NCBI GenBank assembly: GCA_030248135.1
Contig: JASANC010000124.1
Coordinates: 1 to 64,000 of the forward strand
DNA length: 64,000 bases
Source of the DNA: Theristus sp. LFF4_11
Taxonomy: Eukaryota > Nematoda > Chromadorea > Monhysterida > Xyalidae
Reading direction: 5' to 3'
The position numbers were made by a program, and so were the translations under genes. Below, piece by piece: positions 23,727 through 34,853 of the stretch; position 1 is the first letter of the stretch, and every line of letters begins with the position of its first letter. The notes under the pieces were generated by a model. The model was given only the letters and a program-made list of their open reading frames with translations. It made no database searches and was not told where the DNA came from.

Positions 23727-24485
23727 GGCATGCGGTCGATCCGGTACCGGTCGATCCGGTACGGTCGATCCGGTACCGGTCGATCCGGTACCGGTCGATC
23801 CGGTACCGGTCGATCCGGTACCGGTCGATCCGGTACCGGTCGATCCGGTACCTGGCAATTTTCAACTGTTTTAGCATTCAATTCAATTTGTTTCTGATTT
23901 GTTTTCCATTTTTCTTCGTTTCTCTCATTTTATCTGATGTCTGAAACATTTTACCGCAGGTTTTTTCGCGGGAAATATGAAAATAAAAACAACAGACATT
24001 TTTCCTCAATTCCAAAAGAGAACCGAATCAGTCTTCATATTTTTATTTTCTTCTCCTTTTTTGCTGAGCTGATAATTTTGCAAATTTTCACCGTCTTGGA
24101 GCTTTATTCTTCTGGAAAATAGTTCAGAAAATAAAAAAACATATGGTACACTTGTTTTGCTTTTTTCAGAATCAGATTACGATTACCAAAACCAACCAAG
24201 TGTCGCTCGCAAGTCGTCGTCGTCTCATATCGTATCATCAACAATCGTATCAACAATCAACCAAAGAAAAATCGAAAACATAACGAATTGAACGCCAAAA
24301 ACCCGTAAAACAGCTGAAAATTTCAATTGGTACCGAATCGACCGAGTACCGGATCGACCTGGTACCGGATCGACCGCCCTAGAAAATTGCCAGGTACCGG
24401 ATCGACCGGTACCGGATCGACCGGTACCGGATAGACCGGCACCGGATCGACCGTACCGGATCGACCGGTACCGGATCGACCTACG
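23727..24485 (-). mobile_element. Mutator-like miniature element with GGTCGATCCGGTACC arrays, copy 2
   Basis: A 759 base copy of the 18912-19696 element in opposite orientation. It is flanked by a different perfect 9-base duplication, GTAACAGTG (23718-23726 and 24486-24494). The end GGCATGCGGTCGATCC is identical to the far end of copy 1. The other end has lost a few terminal bases. Different duplications show that the two copies inserted independently. Confidence 0.85.
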
Positions 24486-24748
24486 GTAACAGTGACACCC
24501 CCCAAAAATTTTCTCGGACCACCCAAAAATCATGAATTTTTGCTCAAAAATCATGATTTTTTGTCTTTAAAGTCCATAATATAAGCTAAATATATGATAA
24601 CTTGACATTCTTCATTGTAATTTCAAAGATTTTGCAGCAAAATTTAGCGTTTTTCCTTCAAAATTTAAGCGATAAAATCTCATGGGTGGGGTGGGGGGTG
24701 TGCTGCACCCCCCCAGAAAATTTTCTACAATAGTGCACCCCCCATGGC

Positions 24749-25480
24749 TAGGGTTGTTAAACAAAAATGAAATTTTTTTTTTTTTTAAAAAAGTGATTAA
24801 AAAAAACAAAAATGCCGATTTTTTTTTTAAAAAAAAAATCGAAAAATTTTCCTCTAATATGCTCTGAAAACCTCAATTTTGGCACAATTTTTCGAAAGTT
24901 CAACAAAAATTTTCTTTGATTATACCTCGTAAAACCTTTAGCAGTCGATTTTGGGCCGTTTTACCGACTGATTTTAGGCTTCGACAACATCTGCGATGAA
25001 GTTTTTGAGCGTCCCAAAGCTTAGCTTACCATTTCCGATGCAGATAAGGTGACGATTAGCCTCGCAGAGCGTCCGATTGTGCTCGCTGCACCGTTTGCAA
25101 GCGCTACGTTGTCTGGTTGCTGCTTCGTGTCGTGTCGTCGCGACACCATCAGAAGAATTGATCGAATTTCAAGGCGGTATGTTTGTCTTCACTTTAGCAT
25201 TAGCTTAGCTGGGGACAATTAGTGACGTTTTGGAGGTCAAAACACAAGAAGAGGCATGGTGACGGTTTGGAAAAGGGGTAATTGAGGTCACCAAAACAAA
25301 ATCTGCAAAGTTCCGCCATACGGGTGTCATATTCGGGAGGCGCTTGCATATCATATGTGGTTCTTCGGACTCCCTGATTGATTCAGCACAACTTTGATTT
25401 TTAAAATTTTTAAAAAAAAAAAAAAAATTTTTTTTAAAAAAAAACAAAAATGACGATTTTTGTTTTTTTTAACAACCCTA
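24749..25480. mobile_element. hAT-type miniature element with perfect 8-bp target duplication
   Basis: A 732 base element flanked by CCCATGGC on both sides (24741-24748 and 25481-25488). The inverted ends are TAGGGTTGTTAAACAAAAAT, with long A/T runs inside. The interior (24900-25380) has no supported reading frame. TAGGG termini and an 8-base duplication indicate a hAT-related element. A solo end of the same family is at 17379. Confidence 0.8.
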
Positions 25481-25489
25481 CCCATGGCC

Positions 25490-25930
25490 CACGCCTGGGG
25501 GGGTGTCACTGTACCATGACTGACACCCGCCCATTGAAAAATTTTCGGCACCCCCCCCCACGTGACGACACCCCCCCCCCTCGAAAATTTGCTTTCGCCT
25601 TCGGTACTGGTCTCCGCTCCGCCAGACAAAATTTCATGGGGGGTGTACCGTACCGTGTGGGGGGTGTCGGCCAAATTTTCGAGGGGGGACCCCCCCCCGC
25701 CCACGGTACTGAAGGGGGGTGCTTTGATGGCAAAAGTTCGCAGTTTAAAAAAAAATTAATTGAAAAAATCATGATTTGAAAAAAAATTCGAACCCTCAAC
25801 TCCGGACTTTCGAACAACTACGGCGGCTACGCCAAAAACGCCATGCCCGCAGCCGCAGTAATATTGTTTTTGCTGTTTTTTAGGTCAGTCGCCGCTGTTG
25901 GTTACCGTTAGTCGTTAGTGAAAGACCATC
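25490..25930. repeat. C-tract block and TMEM106 upstream region
   Basis: C runs of 6-10 bases (25545-25700), with spacers TCGAAAATTTGC and AAAATTTTCGGCA, are the last G-tract block of the repeat region. From ~25790 the sequence becomes unique and leads to the TMEM106 start codon. Confidence 0.55.
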
Positions 25931-27700
25931 ATGTCAAACTGGGTTCGAATGAATTGGCAGCGTGTCAGTGATCGTTTGTTCGGCGGTCAAGATCGGGTAC
26001 TGCTGGGCAGTGGAGAACAAGCGTTTGGGGACAGCACTGATTTCGATCGACCTGACTCAAGAGGTATTGTCATGACATGCTCCTTGTCGTTTGGTTGAAC
26101 TTTGTTTCAGTTGGTGTCAGTCCGGCCGGCCGTAATCATGATCATACATAAATATAATGGAGATTTGAAATCACTGTTCAGCAACGAACGAGTCCAACGC
26201 GTACACGCCCTCGAGGTCAGGAGCAGGCTCAGCTGCATCAGGCACCGGCTCAACATCGCACACGTACACGGAGCTCATGGGAGGCAGTGTGCCGTGTCCC
26301 AGTTGTCAAGGAGCTGGACGAATTCCAAAAGGTGCCGTTTTTGCCGCTTCTGTTTCTCACTGTTTGCTCTTGCTTTTTTGGACCTTTTGGTGTGAAGTAA
26401 AAATGTAGCTGCTAAAAATCATTGCATTGACTTTTAGAACTAGAGCGTGAGCTCGTGGCGTTAATTCCGGTTTCTGATAAACGATTGAAACCGCGAAGAA
26501 CGTTGGTTTGGCGTATTTTGTTCCCGTATTTTGTTGCATTATTCTGCTTTCAAGGATTCGTTTTTCCAAGGATAAGCTCGGTTCGGTTTCGATGTTAACT
26601 CGAACTTCGTTGTTGTTGTTTGTTGCCCCCTTTTTATCCTTACCCAACGCCCTTGGGGAAAGGCAGTGTCGCAATTTTTTTATTGTCCACCACATGGGCT
26701 GCGACGTTGGAAGCAGTTTTTCTGCTATAGAAGTGGGCGTTGGGCAAGCTGCACTGGTATGCATGGGCGCGATGTCATTAAGTTCCTCGCCACCGGAACA
26801 GCAATCTTGTGAATCAAGAAAGCCGACGTTTATGCTGCCGAACCATTAACCCATTAAGTGCTATCCACTCAGCCACTCAGCCGGCAACTCGAACTTCGTA
26901 TTGATTCAGCGAATTTGTTCACTGCTGTTCGTTCATTGTTCAATCAATTTTTCAGCTGGCTATGGGTTCTACTCGGAATGTGCATTGTGGTCATTGTGTT
27001 TGGCATGATCACTTTCTTCCTCATTCCTCGTAGCATCGAAATTTTTGGGTAGGATTTGTAGACTTTTACATTCTAGTTTTCGGCTTGGTCCAACAACGTT
27101 TCTTTTAATTTAGTGACACGGCAACTGACGCAATTTACGAAGTGACTGTCGTCGACTATGAACATAATCAGTATTTGATTCTCAATTTCAAGGTGGGTCA
27201 TTGTGGATGTTGTCAGGGCTGATGACTGATGTGTAGGTGTTCACTTTGCTGCAGAGTCACGTGCACGTGCACAACGGCAACTATTACTCGGTGCGAGTGC
27301 GCAATGCGAGCAGTTCCATCATCAATCATTATCAGCCGTTCAAAACGACCAGAGTCGGCCGTGGCCTGAACACCACCGGTGTCACTGTGCCTGCACTCGC
27401 CACCGACAGCATTATCGTGCTGAACAACACTGTGAAACTCGAGGACAGGGCGTTGTGCGTGCCGTTGTTGTGTAAATGAACTGTGAAAAGTTGCAAATTG
27501 AAAAACAATCCGCAAACATCGCAGGCGCTACTGTGAGTCCGATTGGTCGTCGTGGTTTTCGTTGTACGTATTGTTGGAGTTTGACACGACGGTCACGTTT
27601 GAGTACATGGGTCATCGTGAGCAGGACACCCTGGTCGTCACTAAACAGGTGTGTCGTGCCACTGTCGCCGAACACTGTGCGCACGTCGCGCTCGCACTGC
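25931..27700 (+). CDS. TMEM106: TMEM106 family lysosomal membrane protein
   Basis: About seven exons. Exons 1-3 (25931-26063, 26182-26331, 26438-~26494) join in consistent phase. They encode a cytoplasmic N-terminus, then CPSCQGAGRIPK and ELERELVALIPVSDKRLKPR, the paired-Cys and 'RIP…LVALIP.SD.RL.PRR' signature of TMEM106. Exon 4 (~26955-27050) is the single membrane span, WVLLGMCIVVIVFGMITFFL, then IPRSIE. Exons 5-7 (27115-27192, ~27257-27455, 27562-~27650) encode the lumenal domain, with NGNYYSVRVRNASS and DTTVTFEYMGHREQDTLV. The C-terminal end is unclear, because the frame after VCRATVAEHC runs on without a family match. TMEM106B is a glycosylated type II protein of late endosomes and lysosomes. 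Several N-glycosylation sequons are present (NASS, NTTG, NNTV). Confidence 0.88.
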
Positions 27701-27749
27701 TTTCTGCTGTACATGGACAGCGAATATGTACAAATTCGCAAAACAAAGT

Positions 27750-28976
27750 TTTGACGAAAAACTTGAAAAACGAAAGACCGGTTTCAACCCTGAGAAAACG
27801 TTCACGTTTTCAGTTTTTTTCAGGGAGCAAAATTTGCCTCGGGAAAAACTGTTTTTTTTCTGGAAAACGGCGTTTCTTGCCGTTCGGCGTTTTTTCCCGT
27901 TGCCAATCCTGCTCACTACAGCAGAGTATCTGGAAAACAACAATCTACAAATGTGAAATGCAGACGGTTAAAGTGGGTGACAACCCGAGCTCAATTTGAT
28001 TTCAACCAAAAATGAATTTGATCCCGCGTGACAATACATCAGTTCGGAAGTCCGTTTATGAGTAATGATAACCAGTGAGACTACCGATGACGGATGAACA
28101 TTGTTTTTGTGGCAAAAATTGCTATTTTTGAAACTGACTGTGAAAATGAACTGAAACGTGTAAACCAAATAAATTAGATCAGAAAAAACTTTCCAAAGTG
28201 TTCTAACAGTGTTCCAAATTACTAATGAACTCATAAGCTGTTAGCACAAGCCAGTGAGAGCATTGTGAAGTTTGAACTTGTTTGGTTCACCCGGCAATGG
28301 TGCATTGTGCATTTACTATCGGCTTTCAGGTGTGCTGTGTTCCGTCTGGCAACTGCACTGCGGCAGCGCTGCCTGAACTGCACTGAGCACTGGTGCGGTT
28401 TTTTTCGTTTGCGTTCGTCGATTTATAATTATTCTGCATCGCTTGAGTCAATTGAGGACGCTAACTCTGTCGGACTACGGGTGTACATTTGTTTCATTGT
28501 CAAACGAGGCTTTGAAATATTTTGTATGATGAATGACATCACTTGCGTGGCATAGTTTGTGTTTTGAATTTATTGATGCAATTGTTTTGTGAAGCACGGT
28601 TCTATACTGATCTGCGATAGCTGTAATTTAGTTTCATGGCTTGTACTGTCAGTTATGTTTTCTCTTCGAAATGATGCTCTTGTTTGTGTCATAAGTCTCA
28701 TTCATTCAATTATTGCTTGTGATGTTTGAAAAAATGTTGTGCTTTGTGAATCTGGGAATACTATTTATGCATTGCATTTGTTCGAAAGGCAATCCGGTCA
28801 GTGTTGACTTAAAAAATTGAAAAAATACGTTGCTAGCCATAAATTTCGTGCAAGTAAGGAGTTACAAGCCAATTTCTTGTTTTTGGTGGTTCTTTGAACT
28901 GATGATGGTTCCACACCGTCATTCCTTCGGTTGAATCTGTTTCAAATATTCCGAACTATTTGACGTTTGTTCAAGA
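27750..28976. other. Intergenic stretch between TMEM106 and the Myb protein
   Basis: AT-rich, with only short frames. No repeat family from elsewhere in the window is recognised here. It should hold the TMEM106 3' end and the promoter of the Myb gene. Confidence 0.4.
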
Positions 28977-31900
28977 ATGCCGTTTGGTAAGAAAAGGAAG
29001 ATCCGACAATCCAACGTCTCGAAGGAAGTACAATTGCCAACGTAAGTGTTTTCAAAAGTTTGAAAATTTATCCGTTCCCAAAAAAACACTCCATCTTCAG
29101 GAGCGTCTTTGATTCGGAGGGTGTTCCATTCTATCACAAACTGCGACTCAGCAAGCTCAAGCCCGAGTATTTGGAATTGATCAAATCTGAAAGTAGGTAC
29201 ATTTTTCTTGCAAGCGGCGTTTCAGTACGCCAATGCCGATTGTTTTGTGTGAGATCAAGTTCTGCATGAAATAGTTTTCCTTGTTGGCAGACATCGAGCT
29301 TGCAAGCGGTCGCTTCACAGAGCAGGAGAACGAGCGGCTCTGGGTGAATTGGCTGGAGTACGCCGACGAGCAGGGTCTGCCGGTGCACAGTGCGTACAGA
29401 GAGCTGATGAATGAGGGCGGCAGAGGCCTGCATCTCGGTGTCGCCCTGTGTACGTCGGACGCAAACACGGACACGCTGCTGCGGGCGTGTTCGCTCGGTC
29501 CTTTGTGATTTCTTTTGCAATTTACAGGCCGTGGCTTGAACAAACGAACGAACTATCAGGTGTTCTTTCGAGCTCAGTACGTTTTTGCGAAGGTTGACCC
29601 AGAGCTGATATCGCGGCCAAGTTGCCGGTGGACTCCGGAAGAGGACAAACTGCTGCAATCACTTGTGGCACCGCACCGCTCCTGGTACGACACAAACGCA
29701 CGTTTTGAGCAGCGGCCTTCTTGACCAGTCACTCTGATTTCTTGGATTCATTTTTGCTTCAGTCAACTGAGTCGTTTATTCAGGTCTGACATCGGTGAGC
29801 ATTTCTCGAAAACTCACCTGCAGTGTCAACGGAGGTGGGCGTATCTTATCAACAAACAGAACAACGCCTTTACCTTTGACGAGCATTTGCGTCAGGATCT
29901 CATTGGTAAGAAAAAGCTGCTGTGGAATTGAAGTTTGGTCATTTTAAAATTTAGCGACACAATAGTTTTTATTGTATGGACGGTTTCGATCTTTATGTGG
30001 CAATTCAAAAAAGTAAGTGATTTGGGTCCTATTTTGGGGACTCGGATCACTTAAACTAATGTTGAATTTTTCCGTTTTGGATGAAACTGTTTACCAATCT
30101 ATACGCACATTGAGTCTCGGAACCAAAATAAAAGATAATACTGTTTTTTGGATGTCAAATGGCACCCGAGCTGGCAAATCTGGATACAATTTGAAAATTT
30201 TGGATGCCAACACAAATTTTACAAAAAATGGCGAAAAACTGTTGATGGTGGTTTGTCTTACTTTTTTATTCAAAAACTGTGAGTGCATTATTTTTGGGAA
30301 GAATGTCTAAAAAATACAATAAAGACAAAAAATTGAATTGTGATTATTATGAACACGTCAAACTAATTATCGCACTGCTTTCTCGAAAACAGCATTTTCT
30401 GTTAAAAACTAAAGAAAATCTATGTTTTGCTGAGAAAAGTCAAAATTTCTGGATGCCATATGGCATTCGTCGGCCAATTTTCGGATGCCATCGGTAATTT
30501 TTGGATGTCAATGGCACCATTTGGATGCCAATAAAAGCCAGAGATAATACATACCCTGCCATACACAGCCGATCGAAACAGTTTATTGTGGATTTATTCA
30601 AATGTGTCCGGACTAACGTGACGTCATTTTATTTAAAAACGCCCGTTTGTCAAAGTACAGGCACTAAAATTTCAATTTGGTGTGACTGATTCGACATTCA
30701 CCATTTGTTTACAGGAAGAAATCGGCTAAACGGATAGTCTGGTTTGCTGTGAAGGACAAGCGCATGTTAGGAGGCACATGACGTCATTTCAGTGGGACAC
30801 GTTTAAAAAAATAGGCCATACATGAGTGACGAGAGGAGTGTCCAAGAAAAGGGCCGTCTAACGGTTTACAGATGCAGTGCTGGCAGCAACGAGTAGCAGC
30901 ACGTTCGAAGAGGCGCTTCAATTGGACGTCAGCAATATTCCATGGGCAACCGTCTCAAAGCGCGTCGGCAACCGCAAGCCATTCGCGTGCAAAAATTATT
31001 GGTTAGGCATTTTTAAATTTTTCAAGAGCCTTGTTTCTTTGGTTTTGTTTATATCTTAGCGTTTGGTGTCTTTGTGCTACACACATTTCAAGACGAGTGT
31101 TGCAGTACAAAAAATCATCCCGAATTTCTTGCCGTTGCCAACCACTGCAGGACTACCCTGAAACATAGCCATTGTCGCGAGTTGGCAGAGTCGGCCGTTG
31201 ATCGCTACAATAACCATCATTCGTGGACGCTGTACCGCCGAAACAGACGCCTGGTGAAAATGTGAGTTACAGTTAGCATTAGCTTGAACCCAAGGGTGGC
31301 ATGTGAAATCCGTTTTTACCTTTAAAATTTTTGGAAATTTTAGCTGTTGAAAACCGATAACTCAACTACAGCCGAACTGTAAATCATAGGTTAGGCTGCT
31401 TTTGATTTGTGCTCACTGATTGGTCGATGCAGCCAACTACTATTCCACATTCAAAGGCCCGAATTGTATATGTTTGCAGTTCGATTGCAGTTTGAGGTAG
31501 CTCGTGAGTATTACTGTTGTTTATATGAGCGTTTTCTGGTGCAGATTGAGCTCACTAAATTGTCAACATGAACTTGCAATCGATTGGCAACTGCTGGTTG
31601 AACGCGCCAAGCAGCACAATTCAATGGCAACGGTCAGGGACACGCACATTGCCAAGAATGTGTGGAAACGATTGAAGCACAGCTGCCTCCAAGACACCAG
31701 AAAGCAACGTTTCACGTCAGAACCACTGAATCTGCCTGGTACGCATGGGGGCCAATTGAGTGTTGCACTGTGTGCTGTTTTTAAAGGGCACATAACTTGC
31801 ATTGTCTGCAGAACTGCTCATGCGCATGCGCAAATGGCTGAAACAGCGCTGGCGGGGGCGGCCGCGGTGCCTGTGCGAGCGATGTCACTCGCAGCAAGAG

Positions 31901-32278
31901 ACTGTGCTCGCAGCACCGCAAGGCCACACACAAACACATCGCAACCGACACATCGAACAGGAAACCGACACTGACACGGCCACTGCCCTGTCGTCCGTTG
32001 GTGAGCCAATGGAGAATGGTGCTGTGGAGAACGCGTCAACTGCATCACGACAACAACTGCTGGCCAATGGTGAACAAGGCCAACCGCACAACGTTGTCGG
32101 TGGTTTGCAAACACTGCCGAGACGTAAGCACCGCAGAACACACAAAACTGATGCAAAAGAGACCAGCTATTCGGAGCTTACGCTGACTGAGAATTTGTCA
32201 AAAGGCAACCGAAACGGGCCAGCTGAAAGGGAATCAACGAAACGAAAACAAAAGAAAGTGAAGACTGAAGAGACGTGA
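28977..32278 (+). CDS. TTF1/Reb1-type Myb/SANT DNA-binding protein
   Basis: About nine exons. The ATG at 28977 opens MPFGKKRKIRQSNVSKEVQL, a basic nuclear-targeting N-terminus. Exon 3 (~29291-29459) has GRFTEQENERLWVNWLEYA. Exon 4 (29526-~29690) has GRGLNKRTNYQVFFRAQYVF and then CRWTPEEDKLLQSLV, the start of a SANT repeat. This continues in exon 5 (~29790-29905): IGEHFSRKTHLQCQRRWAYL. Exon 6 (~30872-31004) has IPWATVSKRVGNRKPFACKN, a third repeat. The last exon (31813-32278) is Lys/Arg/Gln-rich and ends KKVKTEET. This series of Myb repeats matches TTF1/Reb1/DMTF1 factors. TTF1 and Reb1 bind rDNA terminators and stop RNA polymerase I. Which member this is cannot be decided from the sequence. 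The ~1 kb intron at 29906-30871 holds repeats. Confidence 0.75.
29947..30138. mobile_element. TA-flanked miniature element, copy 2 (Myb-gene intron)
   Basis: Shares CGATCTTTATGTGGCAATTC, the ACTCGGA centre and the right end ACATTGAGTCTCGGAACCAA…AAAGATAA with the copies at 13990 and 48270. The left end is eroded. It sits in an intron. Confidence 0.6.
30140..30870. repeat. Repeated GGATGCCAA motifs and a TGACGTCAT pair in the Myb-gene intron
   Basis: GGATGTCAAATGGC / TTTTGGATGCCA motifs recur at about 30150-30215 and 30450-30535, partly in inverse. Further on, TGACGTCATTT occurs at ~30620 and again near 30779. These look like decayed inverted-repeat insertions in the intron. No coding potential is seen between exons 5 and 6. 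Confidence 0.4.
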
Positions 32279-32303
32279 CACAGACTTAACCGAAAACTTT
32301 TGG

Positions 32304-32309
32304 AATAAA
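32304..32309 (+). promoter_or_regulatory. Polyadenylation signal AATAAA
   Basis: AATAAA, part of AATAAATAAAGATAAA, lies 26 bases after the stop codon of the Myb/SANT protein, a normal position for the 3' end signal of that gene. Confidence 0.55.
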
Positions 32310-32600
32310 TAAAGATAAATACATCACTTGGTTTGACTTTTTTGTTGGTTTGATTATGCATTGATAGCTAATTTGATTTTATGTTTTTCTAATTGTCATA
32401 GTTTTCTTAACGCTAGTTTGTAAGGTAATAAATGTTTCACATGCGCACGGGGTTACATTGAGCAGTTTGCATTATAATGACTGTGGTTGACATTGGCTGC
32501 ACGGGTGCCACGTGTGTTTCTTTCATGGGTTCCAACAATCACTTTGAAAACCGTATCACTGATTTGTTTCAGAAGTGCTTTGCCCATTGTAGCACTAAAA

Positions 32601-34853
32601 ATGGCGAAGAAAAAGAAGAAACGGCCGGATTTTAAGAAAGTTCGGCTGAAAGTTGGCCGAGTGTTGAACAAGTCTAATGCAACCGACACCAAGTTTACGT
32701 CGAAAAAAGTTACGCTGCTAGAACAGTTGGGTAGTCAGCAGCAAGGCGACGGTGCACAACCGGGGGATGCGGCAAACTTGGACGTGAGCTCGCAGCTTGT
32801 GAAAATAATTGTCTTGTAAAAATGCATGCAGTGCTTCCAATCACAAACCAGCAAAATTTGCATGTAAACAACAGACACAAAACACCAGCAGATCTGGCAA
32901 TTGACAGTGAATAATTCGCATTTTCTATTAAGATCGTTTGTGGGTGTGTTTTTCAGCTCATTATGAAATGAGACAAGACCGTTGCGCGTGTTTCTTTGCA
33001 GTCAGTCTGTCAGCAGCTGAGCCACCATAACGTCAATGCGCGCAAGAACGCCGCACAGCAATTGAAACAGACTCTGGTCGCCGATCCAGCGTTGGTTGTC
33101 CCGAATCTGCGTTTGATCGTTCGAGCGCTGGGCCGCATCATGTGCGCTGCTGAGCTCGCTGCAGATCAAGTGCGTTTGATGGTGACGTTCAGAGCACAAC
33201 ACCGGGTGCTTTTACCTTTACGGTGTATTTGTTTAAACCTGTCGCGCACCTCTCACTACCTTGAAAACATACTGCACTGCCCTGACATCTGATCGGCCGT
33301 GTGGACCGTATCCGGAGGATGAGTGGACAGACGTGCTGGACACCAGCGGATTGCACACGACGCGTCCGTGTCCAGCACAACAACGACCGTTGAACTCGTG
33401 TGAACGAGCCAGCTGCATTTCAATTGTGTGCAGTTCTGCGTTCAAACACTGAGCATGTTGCATGTTTGCAGAGCTGTCGCAGTCATTTCACGAGCATTTT
33501 GAGGTTGGCCAGTGCGCACGCGGACGCCGACACAATGCGGCCACATTTCGCAATACTCTGTGGCTACCTGAGTTGTGCGTTGACCAGTCACGATCGCACC
33601 GTACAACACATGGCCATGCACACGTTGGAGCATCTGTTGCAGAAATGTTGGCGGCACTTTTTCTGATTGGTTTGGAGTTGGTTGAGCAAATCGTTCGAAC
33701 GCAACCGATCAGCCTGCTGGATATGAGCGACGATTCACGTTTGTGTGGAATGTTTTCAGATGCAATGCTATGCCGTCAGAACAGCGAGCTGGCGGGCGTG
33801 TTCGTGCAGTGCCTGCAGAGCTCCACGAATGCTTCGTCAACGAGCATCTGGTGCACGGCCAGCAGTGCGCGCGTGCCTGCGGTTGTCGATCGATTCGTAC
33901 AGGTGCTGCTGCAGCCGGACAACGTGGAAACTCACGAAGCACGTTCGATCGCAAACGACGAACATCCGAAATTGACAGTGGCTCTCGAGCAGATGCAGTG
34001 TGCCGACGCGCCTTCGGTGTCGCTCGTTTCTTGGACAACGCACTCGTCGCCGTTTGATTTTCCGATTTTCACAGAATCGCCAACTGTGGCTTCTGGAGGT
34101 ACGTGGTTGGTTGGTTTTACTGGTTGAAGAAAGCTCTGAATTGGTTGCACAGTGTATAGCCCGGTGGTTCTACTAGTGAGATGCAGCCAGTGGGCGTGCA
34201 AGATATTGTCTCAAAGGCACGCACTGTTTTCTCTTGTTATATTGAAACATAGGTATCACCTGAATTGTTTTACAGTTTGGTGTGGTAACGCACTTTCAGA
34301 CGGCACCCTGGGCGGTCGCGGTGAGCAGCTGCAGCTGAGCAGTGAGTTCATGAGCAAACTGGCCGTGGGCGTGCTGCCGTATCTGCGGCGTGTTTGGCTG
34401 GACACGCTTGGGCAAGACGGCAGCACAACGGGCACACAGCGCAATGCGGCGGTGACTCGCGCGCAGCAGCTGCGACTGTTGACTCTGCTGGGTGTGATCG
34501 TGCAGCAGGCTGCGTGCGCGATTGCTGCCAATGCCGGCGGTGCACAGCAGGCGGCACACGCACGGCGCACGCTGACGCAGCTGCTGGCTGGCTCGTTCAG
34601 ACGGCCCTTTGAGCTGCAGCAACAGACAGGCGCAGTGCACTGCGATGCTGAGCACACGCGCTCGCTGGTGGCAAACGTGCAACAGCTGCGTACACAGCAC
34701 CGCAGCACACAGCGTGCCACTGTGAACACCAACCACCGAGCAACCGAGGCGCCTGCTGTGGCGAACACTGCGCTCGCGAACGCACGAGCACCCGACAGTC
34801 TGCAGGACGCCCTTCGTCGGTTGACCGATGCGTGGCAGCCGTTCATTTCGTGA
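32601..34853 (+). CDS. TEX10: TEX10 / Ipi1 pre-60S ribosome biogenesis factor
   Basis: Exon 1 (32601-32783) encodes MAKKKKKRPDFKKVRLKVGR, then KFTSKKVTLLEQL. This is the basic N-terminus with the 'DF.KVKLKVG' and 'LPEQL' motifs of TEX10/Ipi1. Exon 2 (33002-33169, phase 0) has LSHHNVNARKNAAQQLKQTL, the first HEAT repeat, where TEX10 has 'MHHYNAGVKQSALLGLKDLL'. A further exon (~33477-33650) has RPHFAILCGYLSCALTSHDR and VQHMAMHTLEHLL. The rest (~33660-34100 and ~34300-34853) is helical and ends PDSLQDALRRLTDAWQPFIS. In yeast Ipi1 works with Rix1 and Ipi3 on pre-60S particles; in animals TEX10 is in the PELP1-WDR18-SENP3 complex. The product of roughly 500-600 residues is shorter than vertebrate TEX10 (~930). 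Middle exon borders are uncertain. Confidence 0.8.

Noticed and set aside
18912..24485. A 5.6 kb giant palindrome: the two GGTCGATCC elements are in opposite orientation and almost equally far from the axis of the 21.7 kb palindrome.
   Set aside because: The two elements have different 9-base target duplications (GATTTTCGT and GTAACAGTG), so they inserted independently. The sequences between them and the axis do not mirror each other, so the symmetry is coincidence.
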